A stretch of DNA of 44,109 bases from the NCBI GenBank assembly GCA_902494035.1, contig CABURV010000007.1, positions 1 to 44,109 on the forward strand, given 5' to 3'. Source of the stretch: an uncultured Collinsella sp. (GTDB lineage Bacteria > Actinomycetota > Coriobacteriia > Coriobacteriales > Coriobacteriaceae). The first letter of the stretch is position 1, and each line of letters starts with the position of its first letter. Below the pieces are notes generated by a model. The model was not told the origin of the DNA. It ran no database searches and saw only the letters and a program-made list of their open reading frames with translations. A program made the translations under genes and the position numbers. Shown here one piece after another: positions 23,846 to 36,062 of this stretch.

Positions 23846-25285
23846 ATGGCGAACAACCATACCGCGGGCACTGCCGCCCGCACCTTCGCGCCCAGCGAGC
23901 TTTGCCAGCGTATGCTGGCCAAAACCAGCAAGGGCGCCTGCGGTCCCTGCATCCTGTATCTTGAGGATGGGACCATTTTTTATGGACGTGCATGCGGCGC
24001 CGAGGGCACCGCGACCGGCGAAGTCTGCTTCAACACCTCGCTCGAGGGCTACTTTGAGGTCATGACCGACCCGAGTTATGCCGGCCAAATCGTAACCATG
24101 ACCTATCCGCAGATCGGCAACTACGGTATCGACGAGACCGACGTCCAGTCGGCCTTCCCCGGCGACGCCGTGCGCCCTGCGAGCGCTCCGGCTATGCGCG
24201 GCATGATCGTTCGCGACATGTGCGCCACGCCTTCTAACTGGCGCTCGACCGTCAGCGTGCCGGAGTATCTGCGCGCTCACGGCATCGTCGCTATCGAGGG
24301 TGTCGACACTCGCGCTCTGGTGCGCCATCTGCGCGACAATGGTTCCAAGATGGGCATTATCTCGACCGAGATCTTCGACGTCGACGAGCTTGCCGAGCGT
24401 CTGGCCGCAGCGCCCACGCTGGTAGGCGAGAACCTGGTGAAGACCGTAAGTTGCCCCGCGCCTCACGAGTTTGTGGCCGCCGACCTGCCTGCCACGCATG
24501 ACTTTGCACTTGCGGCTGCCGCTCCTGCCCGTCATAAAGTGGTCACCTACGACTGCGGTGTGAAGCGCGGCATTCTGGAGGGCTTGGTCCGCGCCGGCTG
24601 CGACCTTACCGTCGTGCCGTGGGATACGCCCGCCCAGCAGGTGCTCGACATGAATCCCGACGGTGTCTTTTTGTCCAATGGCCCCGGCGACCCCGATGCC
24701 GTGGTGGAGACCTATGAACAGGTGCAGCAGCTGATCGGCAAGGTGCCGGTCTTTGGTATTTGTCTTGGTCACCAGATGATCAGCCTGGCCTGCGGCGCCC
24801 AGATGGAAAAGCTTAAGTTCGGTCACCGCGGTGGCAACCAGCCGGTTATGAACCTGGTGAGCCGTCGCGTGGAGATCACCGCGCAAAACCACGGCTTTGG
24901 CCTGCTGTTCCCCAGTCTGGGCAAACTGATCCCGGAGCTTTCCGGCGGCGAGACCGAGCATGCGGCCGATGGCGACCTGCGCGCCTGGGTGCGTCGCGGC
25001 ATCGCGCCGGTCGTGATGAACGAGCGCTTCGGCCGCATTCGCCTGACGCACGTGAACCTTAACGACGGCACCGCCGAGGGCATCCAGCTGCTCGACGCCC
25101 CGTGCTTCTCGGTCCAGTACCACCCCGAGGCCTCGCCCGGCCCCACCGATGCCCACTATCTCTTTACCGCCTTTACGCGACTCATGGACGGCGAGGAGAA
25201 CTACCTGGACATCGACACCGCGAAGGACCGCCTTGCCGGCTGGAATTTCGCCGAGACCGCCGCGACCGAGACCGAGGAGAACTAA
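23846..25285 (+). CDS. carA: Carbamoyl-phosphate synthase small (glutaminase) subunit
   Basis: CarA hydrolyses glutamine and passes ammonia to CarB to make carbamoyl phosphate for pyrimidines and arginine. It has 479 residues against about 360-380 in most bacteria. The N-terminal domain is typical (YLEDGTIFYGRACGAEGTATGEVCFNTSLEGY; FP..GNYGI). The class I amidotransferase has nucleophile C306 in GICLGHQ and the pair H426/E428 in QYHPEASPGP. Extra length comes from about 30 N-terminal residues, a roughly 36-residue insertion between QNHGF (347) and THVNLNDGT (401), and a 20-residue tail. The start at 23846 follows AAGGAG by four bases. carB begins one base after its stop. Confidence 0.95.
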   Translation: MANNHTAGTAARTFAPSELCQRMLAKTSKGACGPCILYLEDGTIFYGRACGAEGTATGEVCFNTSLEGYFEVMTDPSYAGQIVTMTYPQIGNYGIDETDVQSAFPGDAVRPASAPAMRGMIVRDMCATPSNWRSTVSVPEYLRAHGIVAIEGVDTRALVRHLRDNGSKMGIISTEIFDVDELAERLAAAPTLVGENLVKTVSCPAPHEFVAADLPATHDFALAAAAPARHKVVTYDCGVKRGILEGLVRAGCDLTVVPWDTPAQQVLDMNPDGVFLSNGPGDPDAVVETYEQVQQLIGKVPVFGICLGHQMISLACGAQMEKLKFGHRGGNQPVMNLVSRRVEITAQNHGFGLLFPSLGKLIPELSGGETEHAADGDLRAWVRRGIAPVVMNERFGRIRLTHVNLNDGTAEGIQLLDAPCFSVQYHPEASPGPTDAHYLFTAFTRLMDGEENYLDIDTAKDRLAGWNFAETAATETEEN

Positions 25286-25286
25286 C

Positions 25287-28601
<3,315 letters not shown>

Positions 28602-28692
28602 TGTGACCTGGCGGGCCGGGGCGGGGGCGACTTGGGTGCACCGTGTGCTGCCGAAGGGGCTTTGTGCGATGACTAAGGCTAAATAGAAAATG

Positions 28693-28737
28693 AGAGTGGG
28701 CCCTGCCGTTCGTTCGAGCGGCAGGGCCCACTCTTTG
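28693..28737 (+). terminator. Terminator after carAB
   Basis: Arms 28693-28708 and 28719-28734 form a perfect 16-bp GC-rich stem with a ten-base loop. Only a short T-tract (TTTG) follows. Confidence 0.75.
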
Positions 28738-28774
28738 TATGGAGGCCTTTTTACTGTTAGTCGAGGACGCCTCT

Positions 28775-28975
28775 GGACAGTTAGTTCAAATTCGTATTTT
28801 CTAGAGAGTAGGAGAAGATCGATTTGGACTCATTCGGCTTATTATTAGCAATCTGAATCGATAAAGACGCTCTGTCAAGCTGGGAACGGCCCAATACTGG
28901 GTCCGCGCCGGCTTCCAAGCGGCAGTTTCGTGCCCAAGGCCACGGCCAAATTATACGTATCTGAACTAACTGCCC
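28775..28975. mobile_element. MITE-like element with 23-bp terminal inverted repeats
   Basis: The left end 28775-28797 and the reverse complement of the right end 28953-28975 agree at 20 of 23 positions (shared core CAGTTAGTTCA). The element is 201 bp with no gene inside. I see no clear target-site duplication. Both ends can be translated as GQLVQIRI in outward-in reading, so an inverted gene fragment is an alternative. Confidence 0.5.
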
Positions 28976-29062
28976 ATCACTCTCCGTCAACCTTTTTATC
29001 CAAACCAAATCAGTCAACGTACGTCATGGCAATATCCGGTAGGTCGCAGGGTGGCGGTTGAG

Positions 29063-29108
29063 CCTTTCTCTCGGGAAACTTCGCGAAGCCCAGTTCCCGA
29101 GAGAAAGG
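29063..29108. repeat. Long hairpin of 17 bp upstream of GH31
   Basis: Arms 29063-29080 and 29092-29108 pair throughout except one bulged A, around a loop containing the palindrome TTCGCGAA. Neither strand has a T-run after it, so it is not an obvious terminator. Confidence 0.6.
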
Positions 29109-29120
29109 TACGGTCTGTGT

Positions 29121-29306
29121 AATACCAGATAAACAGTACATTTTTGCTTAATTGGTATTTGACTGAAGAACCAATTGGTATGGCTTATTTAGCCCACCTT
29201 GCCATTGACGCTCATTTTAATACCACTGGGAGAATTACGAACTTGGTTGCGCAACTGCTCCCGTATGCTGATTAAACCTAATAGGCGGATATCTGGTTAC
29301 TACCAG
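29121..29306. promoter_or_regulatory. Array of TGGTA/TACCA half-sites upstream of GH31
   Basis: Half-sites occur at 29121-29128 (AATACCAG), 29150-29159 (AATTGGTATT), 29171-29183 (CCAATTGGTATGG), 29215-29229 (TTTTAATACCACTGG) and 29293-29306 (CTGGT..ACCAG palindrome). Repeated TGGTA-type boxes resemble operators of GntR/HutC or other sugar regulators such as NagR. They lie 130-310 bases before the GH31 start. The regulator is not in the window. Confidence 0.45.
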
Positions 29307-29432
29307 TTGACCCCTTGGTAACGGGTGGGCCCACTGCGCGGAATGTACCGAACACCCCCCGTTTGATGCGTTCGCCCATACTGCAGGGCGTGCGTCCGCG
29401 ACGCTTCCGCATGTCGGAGGGAAGGAGTCCAG

Positions 29433-30503
29433 GTGCGTAGGAATTCCATTTTTACGAAACGGTGGGTGAAGGGAAGCGCGGTCCTCGTCGCCACTGCGGC
29501 GACGCTCGTGTTTGCCAATCCCCAGCAGGCGATTGCCACGCCACTCAAGGGCGTCGACTCAGCGACCGTGTCTCAGTCCGCCTCGAACGTCGTCGACATC
29601 GATTTCGCTGATGGCATCAAGGGCCGTATTACGTTCCTCGAGGACGGTATTTTCCGTTATAACGTCGACCCCAAGGGTGAGTTTTCCGAGTACGCCACGC
29701 CGCGCAGTAAGTCCCACACGGCTAAGATCCAGGCTCAGCCCGATACCTCGGACACCTACAGCAAGCCGAGTGCGACGGTTGCCGACAAGGGCGACGCTAT
29801 CGAGATCACCGGCGGAAAGGCGACCGTGATCCTGGACAAGGCAACTGGCAAGATGAGTATCAAGTCAGGCGACCGTGGCGTGGTTTCTGAGTCCGCGCCC
29901 CTCGACCTTGATAAGAAGGGTACCGTCCAGACGCTCGCCAAGGAGAAGTCCGAGAACTTCTTCGGCGGCGGCACCCAGAACGGCCGCTTCCTGCACACCA
30001 ACCAGACCATCGCCATCTCCAACACTAACAACTGGACCGATGGCGGCGTTGCCTCGCCCAACCCGTTCTATTGGACGAGCGACGGCTACGGCGTGCTCCG
30101 AAACACGTTTGCAGAGGGTTCCTACGACTTCGGTTCCACGGACTCATCGACGGTCACGACTTTGCACAGCGAGAATGAGTTTGATGCCTATTACTTCGTG
30201 GCGACCAACGAGGGCGCTTCGAACGTGGCAACCGAGATGCTGCAGGACTACTACAAGGTGACCGGTAACCCGGTGCTGTTGCCCGAGTACGGTTTCTACT
30301 TGGGTCATCTTAATGCCTATAATCGTGATGGCTGGCAACGACCTCGGGTCAAAAGAAGTGGGAGACCAAGGGCAGCAAGCCCTCGAGCGAGAAGGGCGAC
30401 GTTAAGTACGAATCTGGCATGTCGACGGGCTACAAGCTCGACGGCACACTTGCGGCCGAGACGCTCAATGGTGAGGGTCCTACGGTCGATACCGAGAACA
30501 TGA
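29433..30503 (+). CDS. GH31 glycosidase, N-terminal fragment (frameshifted)
   Basis: The 5' part of a broken GH31 gene. The GTG start has GGAAGGAG six bases upstream. The product opens with a signal peptide (basic MRRNSIFTKRWVKGS, hydrophobic VLVATAATLVFA, cleavage near AIA), then the GH31 N-terminal beta-sandwich (NFFGGGTQNGRFLHTN, YWTSDGYGVLRNTFAEG, FDAYYFVATNEG). It enters the catalytic barrel at LLPEYGFYLGHLNAYNRDGW near residue 300. From about 30335 the reading changes to arginine-rich nonsense until the stop at 30503, while the true continuation lies in the frame of the next entry. Only residues 1-300 are therefore genuine. The cause is one small insertion or deletion near 30330-30360, either a real mutation or a sequencing error. 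Confidence 0.8.
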   Translation: MRRNSIFTKRWVKGSAVLVATAATLVFANPQQAIATPLKGVDSATVSQSASNVVDIDFADGIKGRITFLEDGIFRYNVDPKGEFSEYATPRSKSHTAKIQAQPDTSDTYSKPSATVADKGDAIEITGGKATVILDKATGKMSIKSGDRGVVSESAPLDLDKKGTVQTLAKEKSENFFGGGTQNGRFLHTNQTIAISNTNNWTDGGVASPNPFYWTSDGYGVLRNTFAEGSYDFGSTDSSTVTTLHSENEFDAYYFVATNEGASNVATEMLQDYYKVTGNPVLLPEYGFYLGHLNAYNRDGWQRPRVKRSGRPRAASPRARRATLSTNLACRRATSSTAHLRPRRSMVRVLRSIPRT

Positions 30504-33500
30504 AGGCGACCGATTTCGACCGTCAGTTCTCTGCTCGGCAGGTTATCGATGACTACGAGGACAACGACATGCCGCTCGGCTGGTTCCTGCCGAACGACGG
30601 CTACGGCGCCGGCTATGGCCAGAACGGTTACTACAAGACCGGCGGCGTCAACTCCGACGGAACGAGCTCGGCTGACCGTCTTAACGCCGTGCGTGCCAAT
30701 GTCGACAACCTTAAGAAGTTCACCGAGTATGCCAACTCCAAGGGTGTGAGCACGGGCTTGTGGACCCAGTCCAACCTTGAGCCCGACAGCAACTCCGAGA
30801 CCCCGTGGCACCTGCTTCGCGACTTCGACGCCGAGGTCAAGACGGGAGGCATCTCTACCCTTAAGACCGACGTCGCCTGGGTTGGATCTGGCTACTCCTT
30901 TGGTCTTAATGGCATCAAGACAGCTTATGACACGGTGACGACCGGCGCCAACAAGCGCCCCAACATCATCACGCTCGATGGTTGGGCCGGCACGCAGCGC
31001 TTTGGCGGCATTTGGACCGGCGACCAGTATGGCGGTAACTGGGAGTACATTCGCTTCCATATCCCCACGTATATCGGTCAGAGTCTTTCGGGCAACCCCA
31101 ACATCGGCTCAGACATGGACGGCATCTTTGGCGGCGACCCCATCATCTCTGCGCGTGACTACCAGTGGAAGACGTTCACGCCCTCTATGCTCGACATGGA
31201 CGGTTGGGGCACCTTCCGCAAATCGCCCATGACGCACGGCGATCCCTACACGGGCATCTCGCGTTTCTACCTCAAGCTCAAGGCGCAGCTTATGCCCTAT
31301 ATCTACACGGCCGCGGCCTCGGCGGCCAACATCGACACGGGTAATGGTGATGCCGGCCTGCCCATGATCCGCGCCATGCTGCTTTCTGACAACTCCGAGT
31401 ACGCCGCAAGCACTTCGACGCAGTACCAGTATATGTTCGGTGAGAACTTCCTAGTGGCACCGGTGTATCAGGATACCCAGGCAGATGAGAACGGCAACGA
31501 CATTCGCAATGGGATCTACCTCCCCAACTACGGCACCGACGAGAATCCCACCATCTGGATCGACTACTTCTCGGGTAAGCAGTATCGCGGCGGCCAGGTT
31601 CTCAACAACTACGAGGCTCCGCTTTGGAAGCTGCCACTGTTTGTGAAGGCCAACGCTATCGTGCCGATGTACGCCGAGAACAACAACCCCGAGGCAGTGA
31701 GCGACACCAACACCAAGGGTACCGACCGCAGTCAGCGTATCGTCGAGTTCTTCGCCACCGAGGGCGACGGCACCTTTACGCAGTACGAGGACGACGGCTC
31801 CTCCATCGAAAACAACACGACTGAGGACGATTCCTACGGCACGATCGACAATATCTCCTACGGGAAGCATGTGAGCACCGTCTACAGCTCCAAGGTCGCA
31901 GGCGGCACCGCGACCTTTACCGCCGAGGCCTCGCAGGGTGGCTACAACGGCTACGACTCCAACCGCACCACGACCTTCGTGGCCAACGTGTCCGCCAAGC
32001 CCACGAACATTGTCGCCAAGAACGGCGGATCCGCACTCAACGTGGTTGAGGTCGACTCGCAGGAGACCTTTGACGCCGCGACCCCCGAGGCCGGCCAGGC
32101 GGTCTACTTTTACAGCAAGACTCCCAACCTCAACCACTACGGCAGCGATGCGGACGGCACCGAGGCCGAGCAGGGCGAGAGCTTCAACAACACCAAGATC
32201 ACCACGAACCCCAAAGTCTACGTCAAGTTCGCGAAGACCGATGTTGCTGCAGCGGCGCAGACGCTCGAGCTGGGCGGTTTCGTGAGCGCCGACGCCACGC
32301 TCACAGCCGATCGCCTCAACGAGAACCTTTCCGCACCCACGAACCTTGCCGCCCCCGAGGACGTCACGACCCCAACGAGCATCAAGCTCACCTGGGGAAA
32401 GGTCGATGGTGCTACCTCCTACGACCTTAAGGTCGACGGCACTGTGTTCGCCGTGGGTGATGCGGCCGAGTTCACGCACACCGACCTCGCCTACAATAGC
32501 AAGCACACCTACCAGATTCGTTCGCGCAACGCCGCGGGTTACTCCGCCTGGAGCGATGTGCTCGAGGCGAACTCCGCACTCGATCCGTGGCGGAACGTCC
32601 CCGACGCCGAGGAAATCACCTGGGAGGGCTCACTTTACGGCAGCCATAAGGCCGAGCTCGCCTTCGACCATGAGTTCCAGTCGGGCGACGGCGGTTTCCA
32701 CTCCGGCGGCAACGATCTGGGCAAGGCGCTTACCGTTGACTATGGACGCGCTTACAAGCTCGATAAGCTCGAGTACTATCCGCGCGATGACGCCGGCAAC
32801 GGCACTGTGACCAAGATGCGTGTTGAGACGAGTCTCGATGGTGTCCACTGGACGAGCCGGGAGGTCGATTGGGCACGTTCCGCTGATTGTAAGACGGTAG
32901 CGTTTGACGGCACCGTGGCCGCCCGTTACGTGCGCATGACACCGCTCGCCTCGGTCGGCAATTTCTTCTCCGCGTCCGAGATTGCCATCTACAAGACCGA
33001 CGGCACGGATGGCTTCGCCGTGGGCTCCAACCTTAACAAGGCCACGATCTCCGACGGAGACTACTCCAACATGAAGAACTATCTGGGCCTCGAGAATCGC
33101 GAGCCCGATACCCCGACGTTCGGCTCGCAGATCCGCGACCACTTCGCCGACCTCAACGATAACGGCGTTTACGACGTCTACGATTACTCGTTCACCATGG
33201 CGGGTCTTGACGGCGGCACTAAACAAAAGGGCAAGGTCACCGGTTCGCTCGCGGTGATTCCGAGCAAGACCGAGGTCGAGGCTGGTGATGAGATCACCGT
33301 TGATGTCTATGCGGCCGACGCCAAGAACGTCAATGCCCTGGGCGCTCTCGTCAACTTCAAGAGCGACCAGTTCGAGTTTGTTTCTGAGAGCATCGCGCAG
33401 GACGGCTCGACTGCCGGCATGGAGAACCTGTCTCGCGAGAAGGTCCAGTTCGCGGACAGAACGCAGACTATTAATCTCGCCTTTGCCAACCGCGGCGATG

Positions 33501-35845
33501 GCAAGCTCTACAACGGTACCGGCGCGGTGGCGAGTTTCAAGCTCAAGGCCAAGACCGCTGGCAAGGTCGAATTGCCCTCGACATCTTGGCTCATCGGTCC
33601 GGTATGCGACGCACTTGAGTTTGCGAGCGACGGCACGGTGACGATGCCGGATATTCCTCAGCCAACGGTCGCCGAGTACGGTCAGGATACCTTCAACATC
33701 ACGATGACCAACGATGAGCTCACGACCGACGACGGGACCAACGTCGAGAAACTTATCCAGCAGAAGAGCTATAACGCGCTGTTCGATAATAACGAGGGCG
33801 ACAACGGCTTTGAGTTCCTATGGAACTGGAGCGGCAACTGGGACAGCGAGGGTAAGCTTCCGAGTTACGTGAAGCTTCCCACCACGATGACATTCGCATT
33901 TAAGACGCCGTCGAAACTCGATAGTGTCGAGGTCGTTAACCGCAACGGTGGCAACGGAACCGTGCAGAAGATCAAGGCTGTCGTGACGTTCGAGGATGGC
34001 TCGACCCAAGAGTTCGCGGGCGGGGAGTACGATTCCTTCCTGGCTCGCTACGCCTTTGACCTCTCTGCCGAGAACAAGGGCAAGAAGGCGACCAAGGTCG
34101 AGGTCACGCCGCTTGAGGCATCGGGTGACCAGATGCTCACACTGCGTGAGGTCAACTTCAACTACACGCAGGGTGTCGAGGCCATCGAGGGTGTCGAGCT
34201 AGGCAAGAACCAGACCGAGTTCTTTGAAGGCGACATTACGCCCGTCGACGCCAAGGCTACGCCTGAGAGCGCTGGCTACCCCTATGTGACGGTCGAGAGC
34301 TCCGACCCCTCTGTGGTAAGCGTCTCCGCTGTTCAGGCTGGCGATAGCGTGAGCTACTACCTGCGTGCCAACAAGGCCGGCAAGGCAAAGATCACGGTGG
34401 CGTCGGTACTCGACCCCTCCAAGACCGCATCCTATGAGGTCGAGGTCAAGGCTGGTGTCGATACCTCTGCGCTCGTAGCAGCGCTTTCCAAGGCCGCGGG
34501 CTACAGCGAGTCCGTCTACACCAAGGATTCCTATGCAGCTCTCACCACTGCGGTCGAGGCGGCTCAGAAGCTCCTCGACAGCGGCCAGGGCAGCTATAGC
34601 AAGAAGGATGTCGCAGACGCCACAGCCAAGATCGAGAAGGCAATCGACGGCCTCAAGATGCGCCCTGTTGATGAGAAGATTCTCATCAACACGCCCGAGA
34701 ACCGCAAGAACGTCAAGGTGGCCGGCTTCTCGAGTGAGGCCGACTACGAGGGCAGCAACGCCGTCAACGCTCTCGACGGCGACGAGCGGACGCTTTGGCA
34801 CAGCGACTGGGCCCATGGGACCGGTATGCCCCAGTATCTGAGTGTCGACCTGGGCCGCGACTACGATCTCACCGACGTTACATTCCTGCCGCGCCAGGAC
34901 GGCGGCACTAACGGCGATATCTTCGAGGCCGAGATACTGGTCTCCGACACTGCCGACGGTTATGAGAAGGGCACCGCCGCGTCGATGGGTACGTTCGCCT
35001 TCGACAACGATGGCCGCGTGCTCACCGACCGTGGCGACTGGAAACAGATGAGCTTTGGCGCCGCGTGCGGTCGCTACGTGACCGTCAAGGTGATTCACGC
35101 CGGCGGGGGCGACGTTGATGCCTACTGCAGCATGGCGGAGCTCAAGTTCTACGGTACGGCCGTCCCCGATCCGGTGGCGAAGGATGATCTCACTGCCGCG
35201 ATCGAAAAGGTTGATGCCGAGCTTGCCGCCGGCGACCTCAAGGCCGGCGACTACACCGAGGCCTCCTGGACGGCGCTCGAGAACGCCCTGGCGAGCGCCC
35301 GCGCCATCTTGAGCGACGAGGATGCCACGCAGGACGAGGTCGACCAGGCGCTCAGGGCGCTCGAGAGCGCCCGCGACGCGTTCGAGAAGACCCCGGTGGT
35401 CCCGGTCGAGAATCCGACTAAGAAGCAGCTCAAGGCCCTGGTCAAGCAGGCGAAGGAGACTGACACCAGGGGCAAGACGGCCGAGTCTGTCAAGGCCCTG
35501 ACGGATGCCATTACCTACGCCGAGGACGTCTTGGGTGATGAGAATGCTTCCGACACCCAGATCCAGGCGGCCTATAGCCAGCTCAAGCTGGCCATTGAGA
35601 GCCTCAAGGATGCCGATTCCGGCAACCAGGGCGGCTCGGGCAACCAGGGTTCCGGCAATGGCTCGAACGGCGGCAACCAGGCGGGCAAGCCCGCAGGCGA
35701 CAAGGCCCAGGGCAGCAAGAAGAACGGTTCGGCGATTCCCAATACCGGAGACCAGACGGCGGCGACCGTCGCGACCGTCGGTGGTCTTGGCGCCATCATC
35801 GCCGCGATCGGCGCTTTCTTCCATCGTCGCAGCAAGGCTAAGTAG
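30419..35845 (+). CDS. GH31 glycosidase, main fragment: catalytic core, carbohydrate-binding and wall-anchor domains
   Basis: An 1808-residue continuation of the preceding gene; genuine coding in this frame begins upstream of this ATG, near 30350. The catalytic barrel has the probable nucleophile D151 in TLKTDVAWVG and acid/base D232 in IGSDMDGIFGG. This layout recalls GH31 alpha-N-acetylgalactosaminidases acting on mucin O-glycans (subfamily 18), so GalNAc-alpha-Ser/Thr is the favoured substrate. Next come Fn3 (about 638-720), an F5/8-type C domain, a dockerin-like DLNDNGVYDVYD near 911, a cohesin-like domain (941-1080), a second F5/8-like domain, a BIG2-like repeat, a FIVAR repeat, a third F5/8 domain (about 1430-1580), two more FIVAR repeats, and a sorting signal IPNTGD (1773-1778) with hydrophobic helix and basic tail. 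No ribosome site supports 30419 as a true start. A terminator follows. Confidence 0.85.
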   Translation: MSTGYKLDGTLAAETLNGEGPTVDTENMKATDFDRQFSARQVIDDYEDNDMPLGWFLPNDGYGAGYGQNGYYKTGGVNSDGTSSADRLNAVRANVDNLKKFTEYANSKGVSTGLWTQSNLEPDSNSETPWHLLRDFDAEVKTGGISTLKTDVAWVGSGYSFGLNGIKTAYDTVTTGANKRPNIITLDGWAGTQRFGGIWTGDQYGGNWEYIRFHIPTYIGQSLSGNPNIGSDMDGIFGGDPIISARDYQWKTFTPSMLDMDGWGTFRKSPMTHGDPYTGISRFYLKLKAQLMPYIYTAAASAANIDTGNGDAGLPMIRAMLLSDNSEYAASTSTQYQYMFGENFLVAPVYQDTQADENGNDIRNGIYLPNYGTDENPTIWIDYFSGKQYRGGQVLNNYEAPLWKLPLFVKANAIVPMYAENNNPEAVSDTNTKGTDRSQRIVEFFATEGDGTFTQYEDDGSSIENNTTEDDSYGTIDNISYGKHVSTVYSSKVAGGTATFTAEASQGGYNGYDSNRTTTFVANVSAKPTNIVAKNGGSALNVVEVDSQETFDAATPEAGQAVYFYSKTPNLNHYGSDADGTEAEQGESFNNTKITTNPKVYVKFAKTDVAAAAQTLELGGFVSADATLTADRLNENLSAPTNLAAPEDVTTPTSIKLTWGKVDGATSYDLKVDGTVFAVGDAAEFTHTDLAYNSKHTYQIRSRNAAGYSAWSDVLEANSALDPWRNVPDAEEITWEGSLYGSHKAELAFDHEFQSGDGGFHSGGNDLGKALTVDYGRAYKLDKLEYYPRDDAGNGTVTKMRVETSLDGVHWTSREVDWARSADCKTVAFDGTVAARYVRMTPLASVGNFFSASEIAIYKTDGTDGFAVGSNLNKATISDGDYSNMKNYLGLENREPDTPTFGSQIRDHFADLNDNGVYDVYDYSFTMAGLDGGTKQKGKVTGSLAVIPSKTEVEAGDEITVDVYAADAKNVNALGALVNFKSDQFEFVSESIAQDGSTAGMENLSREKVQFADRTQTINLAFANRGDGKLYNGTGAVASFKLKAKTAGKVELPSTSWLIGPVCDALEFASDGTVTMPDIPQPTVAEYGQDTFNITMTNDELTTDDGTNVEKLIQQKSYNALFDNNEGDNGFEFLWNWSGNWDSEGKLPSYVKLPTTMTFAFKTPSKLDSVEVVNRNGGNGTVQKIKAVVTFEDGSTQEFAGGEYDSFLARYAFDLSAENKGKKATKVEVTPLEASGDQMLTLREVNFNYTQGVEAIEGVELGKNQTEFFEGDITPVDAKATPESAGYPYVTVESSDPSVVSVSAVQAGDSVSYYLRANKAGKAKITVASVLDPSKTASYEVEVKAGVDTSALVAALSKAAGYSESVYTKDSYAALTTAVEAAQKLLDSGQGSYSKKDVADATAKIEKAIDGLKMRPVDEKILINTPENRKNVKVAGFSSEADYEGSNAVNALDGDERTLWHSDWAHGTGMPQYLSVDLGRDYDLTDVTFLPRQDGGTNGDIFEAEILVSDTADGYEKGTAASMGTFAFDNDGRVLTDRGDWKQMSFGAACGRYVTVKVIHAGGGDVDAYCSMAELKFYGTAVPDPVAKDDLTAAIEKVDAELAAGDLKAGDYTEASWTALENALASARAILSDEDATQDEVDQALRALESARDAFEKTPVVPVENPTKKQLKALVKQAKETDTRGKTAESVKALTDAITYAEDVLGDENASDTQIQAAYSQLKLAIESLKDADSGNQGGSGNQGSGNGSNGGNQAGKPAGDKAQGSKKNGSAIPNTGDQTAATVATVGGLGAIIAAIGAFFHRRSKAK

Positions 35846-35865
35846 CCCCAGCAACAGCTAAGCAA

Positions 35866-35907
35866 GCGTGCCCGCCGTCCCACCCAAGGACGGTGGGCAC
35901 GCTTTTT
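35866..35907 (+). terminator. Terminator after GH31
   Basis: Arms 35866-35880 and 35888-35902 form a 15-bp stem with one G-U pair and a seven-base loop, followed by TTTTT. Confidence 0.92.
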
Positions 35908-35990
35908 GAATGTAGGCAGAAAGCTCCGACCCTTCGGCCTTAATCTCGCAAAGCGTTCCGTCTCCCGCCGAACACATCAGCATCGGCGGC

Positions 35991-35996
35991 TATACT
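35991..35996 (+). promoter_or_regulatory. Candidate -10 box for purE
   Basis: TATACT (five of six) lies about 67 bases before the purE start. I cannot find a convincing -35 box at the right distance. Confidence 0.35.
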
Positions 35997-36062
35997 TGAA
36001 TTATTTGCAGTTAAGGGTCGCGGATTGGCCGCGTCACCGCTCTCAACAGGAGGTCTTTGTTT

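Larger units (their letters stand above)
28738..29432. other. Long non-coding region before the GH31 gene
   Basis: About 695 bases without a supported gene. It holds the MITE-like element (28775-28975), a long hairpin (29063-29108), five TGGTA-type half-sites (29121-29306), and about 125 bases of probable leader before the GTG start at 29433. The stretch 29130-29220 is clearly AT-rich, fitting a promoter region, but I cannot pick one reliable -35/-10 pair. Confidence 0.55.

Noticed and set aside
28781..29017. 78-codon minus-strand frame through the MITE-like element
   Set aside because: It depends on the terminal inverted repeats, has no ribosome site, and its composition does not look like a protein. 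It is kept only as an alternative explanation for the repeat.
30330..30360. Programmed -1 frameshift in the GH31 gene
   Set aside because: The bases around the shift (GTC AAA AGA) do not form an X XXY YYZ slippery site and I see no stimulatory stem or internal ribosome-like site. A mutation or sequencing error is simpler.
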